From assembly GCF_018279705.1 (NCBI RefSeq), contig NZ_CP036498.1, forward strand, positions 1,381,001 to 1,445,000: a DNA stretch of 64,000 bases, given 5' to 3'. Numbering within the stretch: position 1 is the stretch's first letter; each line of letters starts with the position of its first letter. This DNA comes from Tardiphaga alba (lineage in GTDB: Bacteria; Pseudomonadota; Alphaproteobacteria; Rhizobiales; Xanthobacteraceae). The notes beneath the pieces are model-generated. The model was not told the origin of the DNA and did no database searches. It was given only the letters and a program-made list of their open reading frames with translations. Positions 1 to 9,141 of the stretch are shown here, piece after piece. The translations under genes were made by a program, and so were the position numbers.

Positions 1-74
1 TCCATATTTGAGCATCACCCATCCCGCATTTCCCGATATCATCCTCTCAACTTAAATCCGGGATGGAAACACAC

Positions 75-1070
75 ATGTCGCTGCCGTCGATCTTCCAGAA
101 TCGCCTCTCCGTGCCCGTGATGGGCTCACCGCTGTTTCTCGTGTCGGGTCCGGAGCTGGTCATCGCGCAGTGCAAGGCCGGCATTGTGGGCTCGTTCCCG
201 GCGCTCAATGCACGTCCCGTCGCGGTCCTAGGTGAATGGCTCACGCGCATCGAGAACGAGCTTGGCGAATATGCCGCTAAGAATCCGCATCTGCCGGTGG
301 CGCCCTATGCGGTGAACCAGATCTGCCATCCCTCCAATGATCGCCTGCATGCGGATATGGAGATCTGCGTGAAGCACAAGGTGCCGGCGATCATCACCAG
401 CCTGCAGCTGCCGCAGTCCATCGTCGATGCCGCGCATTCCTATGGCGGCAAGGTGTTTCACGATGTCACCACCATCCGCCATGCGCGCAAGGCTGCCGAG
501 ATGGGCGTCGATGGCCTGATTCTCGTCTGCGCCGGCGCCGGCGGCCATGCCGGCACGCTGTCGCCTTTTGCGCTGCTGCGTGAAGTGCGTCAGTGGTTCT
601 CCGGCACGATCCTGCTGTCCGGCTCCATCGCTGATGGCTATGGCATTGCGGCGGCACAGATGATGGGCGCCGACATGGCCTATATGGGCACGCGCTTCAT
701 CGCCACGCAGGAAGCCAATGCCGTCGAGGGTTACAAGCAGTCGCTGATCGACTATGCGGCGGGCGATATCGTCTACACGAACCTGATCACCGGCGTGCAT
801 GGCAATTATCTCGCGCCATCGCTCGTCGCAGCCGGCCTCGATCCCGCCAATCTGCCGGTCTCCGACAAGTCGAAGATGAATTTCGGCTCCGGTGGCAACA
901 CCAAGGCCAAGGCCTGGAAGGATATCTGGGGCGCAGGGCAGGGCCTCGGCTCCATCAAGGATGCGCCGGCTGTCGCCACCGTCATTGCACGACTGCGTGA
1001 TGAATATGACCAGGCCATCGCCGAGTTCGGCGGCAAGCAGGTGGTCGCAAAGCCGGCGGTCGCCGCCTGA
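75..1070 (+). CDS. nitronate monooxygenase (2-nitropropane dioxygenase family)
   Basis: A 331-residue TIM-barrel FMN enzyme, expected to oxidise alkyl nitronates to carbonyl compounds and nitrite in the cytosol. The N-terminal PVMGSPLFLVSG strand, the phosphate-binding AGAGGHAG segment near residue 155 and the following LLSGSIADGYG and MGTRF strands are typical of the family. I start it at the ATG at 75 because GGGATGG lies at normal ribosome-binding distance; an in-frame ATG at 63 would add METH. A strong hairpin at 1079-1102 follows the stop. The next gene, an acyl-CoA synthetase, is on the same strand 180 bases away, which hints at organic-acid catabolism, but the substrate cannot be read from sequence. 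Confidence 0.9.
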   Translation: MSLPSIFQNRLSVPVMGSPLFLVSGPELVIAQCKAGIVGSFPALNARPVAVLGEWLTRIENELGEYAAKNPHLPVAPYAVNQICHPSNDRLHADMEICVKHKVPAIITSLQLPQSIVDAAHSYGGKVFHDVTTIRHARKAAEMGVDGLILVCAGAGGHAGTLSPFALLREVRQWFSGTILLSGSIADGYGIAAAQMMGADMAYMGTRFIATQEANAVEGYKQSLIDYAAGDIVYTNLITGVHGNYLAPSLVAAGLDPANLPVSDKSKMNFGSGGNTKAKAWKDIWGAGQGLGSIKDAPAVATVIARLRDEYDQAIAEFGGKQVVAKPAVAA

Positions 1071-1078
1071 TGGCGGAG

Positions 1079-1102
1079 CGCCCCGGCAGGGATGCCGGGG
1101 CG
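1079..1102 (+). terminator. hairpin after the nitronate monooxygenase gene
   Basis: A ten-base perfect stem (CGCCCCGGCA with TGCCGGGGCG) around a GGGA loop begins nine bases after the stop codon. There is no T-run, so it is either a weak terminator or an mRNA 3' stabiliser. Confidence 0.45.
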
Positions 1103-1250
1103 TGTTCGCGGAGACCATTCGCCTGTGTCAGGCGGGGTCATCAGCTCTGTCGTGACGCTGGTTGCAAGGACGTGCGATCAATATCATGCTGCATGGGAGG
1201 CGACGCTGCGTCGCCTGACCCAATCCTCCGGCTAAGAAGAGGGCGGCTAT

Positions 1251-2804
1251 ATGAGCGTGCATGAATCTCCCACCAATTTCGCGCTGACCACGCGCGCTCT
1301 GCTGCGCCATGGCCGCGGCATCGCCTTCAAGACCAAAACGGTGGAATGGACCGGCGCCGCAACGTTGGAATTTGTCGCACGCGCGCAGCGGCTGCTCGCA
1401 GCGAGCGGCGTGACACCGACATCGACGGTCGGGCTGCTCACCTCGAACCGCGCCGAGACGTGGTGCTTCGGCATAGCCGCGCAGGGGCTCGGCGCCAAAG
1501 TGACATCGCTGCACGCGCTGGGCTCGGCCGAAGCGCATCGCTTCCAGCTCGAAGATTCCGAAGCGGTCGTGCTGGTGCTCGATAGCTCGCATTATCTGGC
1601 GCGCGGTGCGGAGTTGCAGGCGGCGCTGCCAGACCTCAAGATACTCACGCTCGGCCCGGCACCTTACGGCACCGATGCGCTCGCGGCCATCGAGGCGGGC
1701 GGCACCGCGTCCATCACCGATCTCTCGCAGCCGCATATGATCGCATCGCTGAACTATACGGGCGGCACCACCGGCCGCGCCAAGGGCGTGCTGCGCTCGT
1801 CCGGCGCCATGGCGGCGATGTCGGCCAGCGTGCTCAGCGAATTCGAACTGCCGAGCATCCCGCGTTATCTCGCGGTGGCGCCGATCAGCCATGTGTCGGG
1901 CACCAATGTGGTGCCGACCCTGCTGCGCGGTGGCACCGTGCATCTGCTCGACAAGTTCGATCCGGACGTGCTGCTCGCGACCATCGCCAAAGAGCGGATC
2001 AATTTCACGCTGATGGTGCCGACGATGATTTATGGCGTGCTCGATCATCCAGGCATCGACAAGCACGATCTCTCGTCGCTCGAACTGTTGCTTTACGGCG
2101 CCTCGGCGATGTCGCCGAACCGGTTGCGCGAAGGCATCGAGCGGCTGGGGCCCGTGTTCTCGCAGCTTTATGGCCAGACCGAATGCTATCCGATCGCCAC
2201 GCTGCCGAAGCGCGATCATGACCTGAAGCGGCCGGAACTGTTCGAGGCCTGCGGCTTCCCGACCGCGATCTGTCAGGTGCGCCTGCTCGACGACGACAAT
2301 AACGATGTCGAACCCGGCCAGCCCGGCGAGATCTGCGCGCGTGGTCCGCTGGTGATGGCGGAATACTGGAAGCAGCCGGAGCAGACCGCACAGGCTCTGG
2401 CTGGCGGCTGGCTGCATACCGGCGACATCGCCCGCGCCGATGAGGAAGGTCGGCTCTATATCGTCGATCGCAAGAAGGACATGATCGTGTCCGGCGGTTT
2501 CAATGTCTATCCGCGCGAGATCGAGGACGCGCTGTCGGCACATCCGGCGGTGGGCATGGCGGCGGTCATCGGGGTGCCCGACGAGAAGTGGGGCGAGAGC
2601 GTGTTCGCGCTGGTGGTGCGCCGACGGGATAGCGAGGCCAGCGAGGAAGAACTGATCGCGCTGGTGAAGGACCGCAAGGGCAGTCTCCACGCGCCCAAGC
2701 AGATCGCTTTCGTCGATGCCCTACCGCAGACGCCACTCGGCAAGATCGACAAGAAGGCGATCCGGGCAACCTATTGGTCTGATCAAAGGCGGCAGGTGGG
2801 GTGA
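1251..2804 (+). CDS. AMP-dependent acyl-CoA synthetase / ligase
   Basis: This 517-residue class I adenylate-forming enzyme activates a carboxylic acid as the acyl-AMP and then the CoA thioester. The P-loop motif YTGGTTGRAKGV is near residue 168, YGQTE near 307, the hinge segment TGD...RLYIVDRKKD near 390-415, and the C-terminal catalytic lysine lies in LPQTPLGKIDKKAIR. AGAGGG precedes the ATG. Length and motif order are complete. The acid substrate is unknown. Its position behind a nitronate monooxygenase and ahead of a gamma-glutamyltransferase gives no clear pathway. Confidence 0.9.
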   Translation: MSVHESPTNFALTTRALLRHGRGIAFKTKTVEWTGAATLEFVARAQRLLAASGVTPTSTVGLLTSNRAETWCFGIAAQGLGAKVTSLHALGSAEAHRFQLEDSEAVVLVLDSSHYLARGAELQAALPDLKILTLGPAPYGTDALAAIEAGGTASITDLSQPHMIASLNYTGGTTGRAKGVLRSSGAMAAMSASVLSEFELPSIPRYLAVAPISHVSGTNVVPTLLRGGTVHLLDKFDPDVLLATIAKERINFTLMVPTMIYGVLDHPGIDKHDLSSLELLLYGASAMSPNRLREGIERLGPVFSQLYGQTECYPIATLPKRDHDLKRPELFEACGFPTAICQVRLLDDDNNDVEPGQPGEICARGPLVMAEYWKQPEQTAQALAGGWLHTGDIARADEEGRLYIVDRKKDMIVSGGFNVYPREIEDALSAHPAVGMAAVIGVPDEKWGESVFALVVRRRDSEASEEELIALVKDRKGSLHAPKQIAFVDALPQTPLGKIDKKAIRATYWSDQRRQVG

Positions 2805-2820
2805 ATTCTCCACACTGTCG

Positions 2821-2914
2821 TTGCCCGGCTTGACCGGGCAATCCAGTAAACACCGGCGGTTGTGCTGCAGCATATCCGCCAGTGTTTACTGGGCCACCCG
2901 CTTTCGCGGGTGGC
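2821..2914. repeat. cluster of three intergenic palindromes
   Basis: Three hairpins sit back to back between the synthetase and ggt genes. The first is TTGCCCGG/CCGGGCAA at 2821-2841. The second is a 17-base inverted repeat with one mismatch, 2843-2859 against 2876-2892 (CCAGTAAACACCGGCGG type). The third is GCCACCCGC/GCGGGTGGC at 2893-2914 with a TTTC loop. They look like dispersed repetitive palindromes of Bradyrhizobium-like genomes and may also end transcription. Confidence 0.65.
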
Positions 2915-3031
2915 GACAAATGGAGCGTTCCGTGTCGGCTTTTTGTTCGTCACGCTGCATTCACAAACGCGCGCTCCGGATGTATTGGGGGACAACTGTT
3001 CTGGTATGCCACCAACCATTCGAGGACCATC

Positions 3032-4609
3032 ATGCGTGACTTCATGGCCGTTGCCCGTTCCGTCGCCGTTGCCGAGCACGGGATGGCCGCAACTTCCCAT
3101 CCGCTGGCCACTCTGGCTGCGGTGGAGATGCTGAAGTCGGGCGGTAATGCCATCGACGCTGCGCTGGCGGCTGTGGCCGTGCAATGCGTGGTCGATCCCG
3201 CGATGACCGGCATCGGCGGCGACTGTTTTGCGCTCTATTCGCCGAAGGGCGGTGCTCCGGTCGCGCTGAACGGCTCCGGCCGCACCCCGGCCAAGATCGA
3301 TTCCGAAAAATATGCCAATAGCGGCCAGCGCGACATTCCAGAGACCTGCGTCGAGACCGTCACCGTGCCCGGCGCCATCGATGCCTGGTGCACGCTGAGC
3401 AGGGATCACGGGTCGAAGCCGCTGGCCGAGGTTTTCGCAGCGGCCATCGACGCCGCCGAGAATGGCTTCATCATCACGCCGCGTGTGTCGATGGACTGGG
3501 CCAAGTGGCGCCGCAAGCTGGAGGCCCATGCGGACTGCGCCGCGCAATATCTGCCGGGCGGCCATGCACCGGCGATCGGCGACAAGCGCGTGCAGCCGGC
3601 GCTTGCCGCCACGCTGCGCCGTGTCGCGCGCGAGGGTCGCAACGGCTTCTACCAGGGCCAGGTGGCGGACGACATCATCACCACGCTGCGCGCTGTCGGT
3701 GGCGCCCACGAAGCCGATGATTTCGACGCCCAGCGCTCCGATTACGTGACGCCGGTGTCCACCAGCTATCAGGGCCATGACGTCACCGAAATCCCGCCGA
3801 ACGGGCAGGGCGTCGCTGCGCTGATGATCCTGCGCATCCTGGCCGGCTACGACATCAAGAACCTGAGCGAAGCCGATCGCATCCATGTGCTCGCCGAAGC
3901 CACCAAGGCGGCCTACCGCACCCGCGACGCCTATTTCTGCGATCCGGCCGTGGCAAAGACCGACGTCGAACGCTTCCTGTCGGATCAGTTCATCGGCGAT
4001 CTCCGCGCCAAGATCGACATGAAGAAGGCCTCGCCGGAAGAAGAGTGGGATTCCGTCATCCACAAGGACACGGTGTATCTGACCGTCGTCGATCGCGACC
4101 TCAATGCGGTGTCGCTGATCAATTCGCTGTTCGGCCCGTTCGGCAGCGGCATCTATGCCAAGAAGTCGGGCGTGCTGCTGCATCACCGCGGCTGGAGTTT
4201 TCGCGCAGCACCGGGCCATGTGAATTCGCTCGGCCCACGCAAGCGCCCGATGCACACGATCATTCCGGGCATGCTGATGAAGGATGGTCGCGCGATCATG
4301 CCGTTCGGTGTGATGGGCGGGCACTATCAGGCCACCGGCCACGCACAATACATGTCCAATGTGCTCGACCTCGGCATGGACATCCAGGAAGCCGCCGAAG
4401 CGCCGCGCTCGTTCGCGACCAACGGCATATTGCAGGTCGAGAACACGATCCCGGAAGCGGTTCGCAACGAACTCGCCGCGCGCGGCCACAAGCTGCAGAT
4501 GATGGAAGCCGGCATCGGCGGCGCCCAGGCGATCCAGATCGACTACAAGCGCGGCGTGCTGCTCGGCGCCTCGGATCATCGCAAGGACGGCATGGCGCTC
4601 GGGTTCTGA
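3032..4609 (+). CDS. ggt: gamma-glutamyltransferase family protein
   Basis: A 525-residue N-terminal-nucleophile hydrolase of the gamma-glutamyltranspeptidase family, which cleaves or transfers gamma-glutamyl groups from glutathione-like amides. The large-subunit signatures [10 protein letters not shown] and [11 protein letters not shown] are near residues 37-70. The autoprocessing threonine is T347 in [10 protein letters not shown], followed by [18 protein letters not shown] choose ATG 3032 because GAGGA lies just upstream; an open extension to 2882 runs through the palindrome cluster and is rejected. No signal peptide is visible, so it may act in the cytosol, unlike classical periplasmic Ggt. 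Acylase relatives share the fold, so the substrate is uncertain. Confidence 0.88.
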   Translation: MRDFMAVARSVAVAEHGMAATSHPLATLAAVEMLKSGGNAIDAALAAVAVQCVVDPAMTGIGGDCFALYSPKGGAPVALNGSGRTPAKIDSEKYANSGQRDIPETCVETVTVPGAIDAWCTLSRDHGSKPLAEVFAAAIDAAENGFIITPRVSMDWAKWRRKLEAHADCAAQYLPGGHAPAIGDKRVQPALAATLRRVAREGRNGFYQGQVADDIITTLRAVGGAHEADDFDAQRSDYVTPVSTSYQGHDVTEIPPNGQGVAALMILRILAGYDIKNLSEADRIHVLAEATKAAYRTRDAYFCDPAVAKTDVERFLSDQFIGDLRAKIDMKKASPEEEWDSVIHKDTVYLTVVDRDLNAVSLINSLFGPFGSGIYAKKSGVLLHHRGWSFRAAPGHVNSLGPRKRPMHTIIPGMLMKDGRAIMPFGVMGGHYQATGHAQYMSNVLDLGMDIQEAAEAPRSFATNGILQVENTIPEAVRNELAARGHKLQMMEAGIGGAQAIQIDYKRGVLLGASDHRKDGMALGF

Positions 4610-4621
4610 GGCGCGGAACCT

Positions 4622-4710
4622 GTAGCCCGGATGGAGCGAAGCGAAATCCGGGAACCAGCGATTTGCTGATGTTCTGATTCCCGGATTGCGTTGCGCTCCA
4701 TCCGGGCTAC
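4622..4710. repeat. dispersed intergenic palindrome (tagcccggatggagcg type)
   Basis: GTAGCCCGGATGGAGCG at 4622 is mirrored by CGCTCCATCCGGGCTAC ending at 4710. An inner AAATCCGGGAA pairs imperfectly with TTCCCGGATT. This long imperfect hairpin is characteristic of repeats scattered between genes in Bradyrhizobium and relatives. It lies between ggt and the phospholipase gene. Confidence 0.75.
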
Positions 4711-4770
4711 GGAACCTCCCGCATCGACCTGCGTTCCCATGGGGTATCCCCATGACGCAGGTCTTTCATT

Positions 4771-6900
4771 GTGCAGTCCCAGGCCATCCTCGAAAAAGCG
4801 CGTCCGCAGACGGACAGCATCATCGTGGAAGGCCGGACAGTCTGGCGCCACGTGTCGTGTCGGCGTGCCGCCGTCCTCAATGATGCTGCGAACTACTTTC
4901 TTGCCCTGCGCCGCTGCCTGCTGAAGGCGCAGCGCTCGGTTTTCATCGTCGGCTGGGACGTGCACAGTCGCACGCCGCTGGTCGGCCCATCCGGCGATGC
5001 CGACGACGGCTATCCTCGCGAATTCGGCCCGTTCCTGCATGCGCTGCTTAATGAGCGGCCCGATCTCCACATCCATCTGCTGATCTGGAATTCGCCGGTG
5101 CTGTATGCCGGCGAGCGCGAGTGGTTTCCGTCGGCCAAATTCAGCGTGCCGAACAGTGACCGGCTGATCTTCTGTTATGACGACTGCCTGCCCACCGGCT
5201 CGGCGCAGCATCAGAAGATCGTGGTGGTGGATGACAGCGTCGCCTTTTCCGGCGGCCTCGACCTCACCATCCGCCGCTGGGACACGGATGAACATGCCGC
5301 CATAGCACCTAGTCGCGTCGATCCCGCAGGCGAAGCCTATCCGCCGTTTCACGATGTGCAGATGGTGGTGGATGGCGACGCCGCGCGGTGCCTTGCAGAA
5401 CTGGTGCGGCAACGCTGGTCCTGCGCCAATTGCGGCGCGGCCCCGGAGCTCGGCCCTGCGCGTGCGCTGTGGCCGGATGGATTTGCACCGGATTTCGAAC
5501 AGGCGATGATCGGCATTGCGCGCACCGAGCCCTATGCGCGCGGCAAACCGGCGGTCAATGAAGTCGATCGCCTGTTCATGGCGTCCATCGAAGCCGCCGA
5601 GCGGATGATCTATATCGAGAACCAGTTTCTCAGCGCCGAACATATCGCCCGCAAATTGGCCGAGCAGCTCAAGCGGAAGCCGAAACTCGAACTGCTGCTG
5701 ATCGCGCCGAAAACGCACGCGTCGTGGATCGAGGCGCGCACCATGCGCAATGGCCGGCTCGAATTCATGAAAGTGTTCGACGATGCCGGCGTTGCCGACC
5801 GCGTGCGCTTGCTGCATCCGCAGGCGACCGAGGATCATGTCACCGCCGCGGTCATGGTGCATGCGAAGGTCATGATCGTCGACGATCGCTTTCTGCGTAT
5901 CGGCTCCGCCAATCTCAACAACCGCTCCATGGGCGCGGATTCCGAATGCGATCTGGTGATCGAAGCGGCCAATGCCGATGAGCGACAACGGATTGCGGAC
6001 ATCCGCGACCGCCATCTCGCACATTTCTGCGGCGTGACGGCAGACGAAGTCGCGGAACGCCTGACGCAGATCGGCTCGCTGATCGAAACCGCGACGACGT
6101 TGCGCGAAAATGGCGCCAGCTTGCAGCCGGTGGAAGACGGCATTCCCGACGCCAGGGAGATCGTGGACTTCGTCACGCCGGTCGCCGATCCGTTGCGGCC
6201 GCTCGGGCTGGAGCGTGCCGCGCGGGCCACGGTGCCGACATCGATCAAACTGCTAGCGCTGGTCGGGGCGGTCGGTGCGATTGCCGCCATGTGGCGCTTT
6301 ACGCCGCTCTATCAGTTCACCGATGCCGATACGCTACTGGCAACGCTGCGCTCCATCGAGGGCTCGCCCTGGGCGCCGCTCCTGATCGTCGCCGGCTTCG
6401 TCATCGGCGGCGCGGTGCTGTTTCCGGTCACGGTGATGATCGCGGTGACGGCTGCAGCGCTGGGGCCATGGATCGGCCTCGGATCCGCGCTGCTCGGCAC
6501 GCTTGCGAGCGCCTCGCTGCTGTATGCGGTCGGGCGCATCGTCGGCATCAAGCCGGTACAGCGGATGCTCGGGCCGCGGCTGCGGCGCATCCAGAACAAG
6601 ATCGTCGGCAATGGCGTCATCGCCGTGGTGCTGATCCGCATGCTGCCGTTGGCGCCGTTCTCGCTGGTCAATATGGCAGCCGGTGCCAGCGGCGTGCGGT
6701 TTCGCGATTTCATCATCGGCACGGTGATCGGCATGGCGCCGGGCCTCATCGCCATGTCGGTGTTCGGCTCGCAGATTGCCGATCTCCTGCGCAATCCATC
6801 CTGGGGCAGCGTGGCGCTGCTGCTGCTCGGCATCGCGGTGTGGGTCGCATTCTCCATCGGCGCGCAATTCGTGGTGACGTGGTGGAGCCGCCGCCGGTGA
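4771..6900 (+). CDS. phospholipase D-like protein fused to a VTT/DedA-type membrane domain
   Basis: This 709-residue protein has two domains. The N-terminal 470 residues hold both HKD motifs of the PLD superfamily, HQKIVVVDD near residue 147 and HAKVMIVDD near 364, the second followed by GSANLNNRSMG, so the two-lobed active site is complete. From about residue 490 there are five or six hydrophobic segments with the RMLPLAPFSLVNMAAG signature of the SNARE-associated/VTT (TVP38) family. It probably works on phospholipids at the inner membrane, with the VTT part possibly moving or scrambling lipid. The start is GTG. The stop overlaps the next gene by four bases, so the two are translated together. 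Confidence 0.9.
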   Translation: MQSQAILEKARPQTDSIIVEGRTVWRHVSCRRAAVLNDAANYFLALRRCLLKAQRSVFIVGWDVHSRTPLVGPSGDADDGYPREFGPFLHALLNERPDLHIHLLIWNSPVLYAGEREWFPSAKFSVPNSDRLIFCYDDCLPTGSAQHQKIVVVDDSVAFSGGLDLTIRRWDTDEHAAIAPSRVDPAGEAYPPFHDVQMVVDGDAARCLAELVRQRWSCANCGAAPELGPARALWPDGFAPDFEQAMIGIARTEPYARGKPAVNEVDRLFMASIEAAERMIYIENQFLSAEHIARKLAEQLKRKPKLELLLIAPKTHASWIEARTMRNGRLEFMKVFDDAGVADRVRLLHPQATEDHVTAAVMVHAKVMIVDDRFLRIGSANLNNRSMGADSECDLVIEAANADERQRIADIRDRHLAHFCGVTADEVAERLTQIGSLIETATTLRENGASLQPVEDGIPDAREIVDFVTPVADPLRPLGLERAARATVPTSIKLLALVGAVGAIAAMWRFTPLYQFTDADTLLATLRSIEGSPWAPLLIVAGFVIGGAVLFPVTVMIAVTAAALGPWIGLGSALLGTLASASLLYAVGRIVGIKPVQRMLGPRLRRIQNKIVGNGVIAVVLIRMLPLAPFSLVNMAAGASGVRFRDFIIGTVIGMAPGLIAMSVFGSQIADLLRNPSWGSVALLLLGIAVWVAFSIGAQFVVTWWSRRR

Positions 6901-7643
6901 TCGCGCCCTCCATCCGCATCATGACGTGGAACGTGCACGGCACGTTTGCGCTCAATCCGAAATTCGATCTGCCCGGCGTGATCGCGCTGATCCGTAAATG
7001 GTCGCCGGATGTGGTGGCGCTGCAGGAGATCGACTCGCGTGGCGGCGGGATCAATCCGTTTCTCATTCTGGAAGAGGCGCTGGGTGGCCACAGCGTCGGT
7101 ATCAAATCCATCGCCACCACCGACGGCGACTATGGCCAGATGCTGATCAGCCGCTGGCCATGGGCCGCGCCGCCGGAGATCCACGATATCTCCTATGGCG
7201 AGCACGAGCCGCGCCGTGCCGTGGTCGCCGATGTCGCGACCAAGGGCGGCGTATTCCGTGTGATCGCCACGCATCTCGGCCTCAGCATCGGCGAGCGGCG
7301 GCAGCAGACCGGCAAGTTGCTCACGCTGGCGCATGAGCCCGCGCATCCGTCCGTTATCATCGGGGATTTCAACGACTGGTTCTGGGTCAATTCGGTGCGC
7401 AAGTCGCTGGCGCAGACATTTCCGGAACGCACGCGCCACCGCACCTTTCCATCGCGCTGGCCGCTGATGCGGCTCGACCGGATCTATGGCCGCAACGTCA
7501 AGATCATCGATAGTTTCACCGATCCAGCCGCGCGCGCGATCTCGGATCATCTGCCGGTCATCGCCGACATCGTGCCCACCATGCCACTGCAGCTTACGCC
7601 GCCGGCTGTAGCGCCTCGGGTTGCAGTGGCAGATCCAGTGTAA
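6897..7643 (+). CDS. endonuclease/exonuclease/phosphatase family protein
   Basis: A 248-residue EEP-fold hydrolase carrying the usual metal and catalytic motifs: MTWNVHG near the N-terminus, LQEID, GDFNDW, and SDHLPVIAD near the C-terminus. Relatives cleave phosphodiesters in nucleic acids, sphingomyelin or inositol phosphates. It starts at GTG 6897 inside the stop of the phospholipase D gene, with GGAG nine bases upstream; an internal ATG at 6921 would lose the first strand. Coupling to a PLD/VTT protein suggests a phospholipid or head-group role rather than DNA repair, which is my inference. Its 3' end overlaps the convergent histidine kinase gene by 50 bases. Confidence 0.88.
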   Translation: MIAPSIRIMTWNVHGTFALNPKFDLPGVIALIRKWSPDVVALQEIDSRGGGINPFLILEEALGGHSVGIKSIATTDGDYGQMLISRWPWAAPPEIHDISYGEHEPRRAVVADVATKGGVFRVIATHLGLSIGERRQQTGKLLTLAHEPAHPSVIIGDFNDWFWVNSVRKSLAQTFPERTRHRTFPSRWPLMRLDRIYGRNVKIIDSFTDPAARAISDHLPVIADIVPTMPLQLTPPAVAPRVAVADPV

Positions 7644-9030
7644 CGCGAGTGCCGTCGCCGGGCGTGCTGGCGAGGTCGATCTGTCCCTTCAGGGTCGAGA
7701 CCACGAGATTGAACACGATATGCAGCCCGAGTCCGGTGCTGCCTTTGTCGCGCCGCGTGGTGAAGAACGGATCGAACACTTTGGGGAGATCGTCGGCGTC
7801 GATGCCGGCGCCGTCATCGGTCACGGTGATCCGCATCCGCGCGCTATCGAGGCGCGTCACGGCAATGGTGATCTCGCCGATCTGCCTGTCCGGGTATCCA
7901 TGGATCACCGCATTGAGCGAGAGATTGCGAATGACCTGCGCCAGCGCGCCGGGATAGGTGTCGGCGGTGATGCCATCCTCGCAATGAACGCTGACCTGAT
8001 GTCCGCGGCGGCTGAGCAAAGGCTGCAGCGTGCTCATGATCTCGCAGAGCCATTCGCACATGTCGAAGCTGCGCCGCTCTTCATCGGCTTCATCGGTCGC
8101 CACCTGCTTGAAGCTATGCACCAGGTCAGCCGCGCGATGATGATTGTCGAACAGGAGCTTCATGCCCTCGCGCATGCGGGCGATGCTCTGCGTCAGCTCC
8201 GAACGGCGCACCTGGCCGGACTGGATGGTCGTGGCGAGCCGGCTCAATTCACCGTCCATCGCCGTCGTTGTCGTCAATGCCAGGCCGAGCGGCGTGCTCA
8301 CTTCATGCGCGACACCGGCGACGAGCTGGCCCAGCGAGGCCAGCTTCTCCGCCTGCACGAGCTGTCCCTGGGTGTTGCGCAGTTCGACTAATGATGCTTC
8401 GGACCGCTCCTTCTCGATCCGCAACGCCTCGGCGGTGCGAAACTGCTGGCGTGCGCGGAATTCGCGGGCGCCGACGGCATAGAGCGACAGGATATAGGCG
8501 AAGCTGATCTCGAAATTATTGATGAAGCGCAGGCCTTCGGTGAGATAGGTCGCGTAGGATTCGCAAGTGATGAAGACGCCCCAGGTCGAGATGCAGAACA
8601 GCATCAGCGACGGCAGGCGCAGCGGCAGCAGTGTCGAGACGAACAGGATGACAATGATCATGCCTGCCGTGGCGTGCTCGAAGCCGCGATCAATGACGAG
8701 ATAGATCAGGCTGAGAACGCAGCCGGGCACGACGCAATAGATCAGGTAGATCCACTCCGCGAAGCGCTGCGCCCGCGGCACGAACAGCAGTGCCGTCAGC
8801 GGCAGCAGGACAAAGCCGGCCACCGCGCCGCGGATCGCGAAGCTGGTGGTCCAGGCCACGGGATCGAGTATCCAGTCCCAGATCGCGAAAGCGCAGTAGA
8901 CGATCGCGCCCAGCACCATCGCCGCCTGCGTGAAACGCAGATCGCCCCGCACGAAGCTGCGCATGAAGCGGCGCTCGTCGTGCGGATCTTCGAAGCGAAG
9001 ACCGACCTTGATCAGGAAGTTGTGCATCAC
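7594..9030 (-). CDS. membrane sensor histidine kinase
   Basis: A 478-residue sensor kinase. Residues 35-190 contain about six hydrophobic segments forming an integral-membrane sensor with no large periplasmic loop. A coiled linker (about 195-230) leads to the dimerisation helix with phospho-acceptor H242 in VAGVAHEVSTPLG. The ATP-binding domain shows the N box NLSLNAVIHG, the G1 box DDGAGID, the F box DPFFTTRRDKG and the G2 box STGLGLHIV. No response regulator gene is adjacent, so its partner is encoded elsewhere. The start is GTG directly followed by ATG; either is possible. It converges on and overlaps the EEP gene. Confidence 0.9.
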   Translation of the reverse strand: MMHNFLIKVGLRFEDPHDERRFMRSFVRGDLRFTQAAMVLGAIVYCAFAIWDWILDPVAWTTSFAIRGAVAGFVLLPLTALLFVPRAQRFAEWIYLIYCVVPGCVLSLIYLVIDRGFEHATAGMIIVILFVSTLLPLRLPSLMLFCISTWGVFITCESYATYLTEGLRFINNFEISFAYILSLYAVGAREFRARQQFRTAEALRIEKERSEASLVELRNTQGQLVQAEKLASLGQLVAGVAHEVSTPLGLALTTTTAMDGELSRLATTIQSGQVRRSELTQSIARMREGMKLLFDNHHRAADLVHSFKQVATDEADEERRSFDMCEWLCEIMSTLQPLLSRRGHQVSVHCEDGITADTYPGALAQVIRNLSLNAVIHGYPDRQIGEITIAVTRLDSARMRITVTDDGAGIDADDLPKVFDPFFTTRRDKGSTGLGLHIVFNLVVSTLKGQIDLASTPGDGTRVTLDLPLQPEALQPAA

Positions 9031-9141
9031 GCGGTTGGGTTGAGGTTCGGAGCAGGCGGGGAGGCCGATAGTGCCGACGATCGCCTCACAGCGAGGTAGG
9101 CGACTTTCGCCAGACCGCCAGCATTTGCCTGAAATCCCGGG

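Noticed and set aside
228..1118. Long minus-strand frame opposite nitronate monooxygenase, and similar frames opposite other genes
   Set aside because: Low-complexity, Arg/His/Asp-rich translations mirror the real genes; no ribosome-binding site or family match.
2783..4753. A 656-codon open frame antisense to ggt
   Set aside because: Product is Arg/His/Gly-rich without domain features, and the opposite strand encodes a complete gamma-glutamyltransferase. It is a by-product of high GC.
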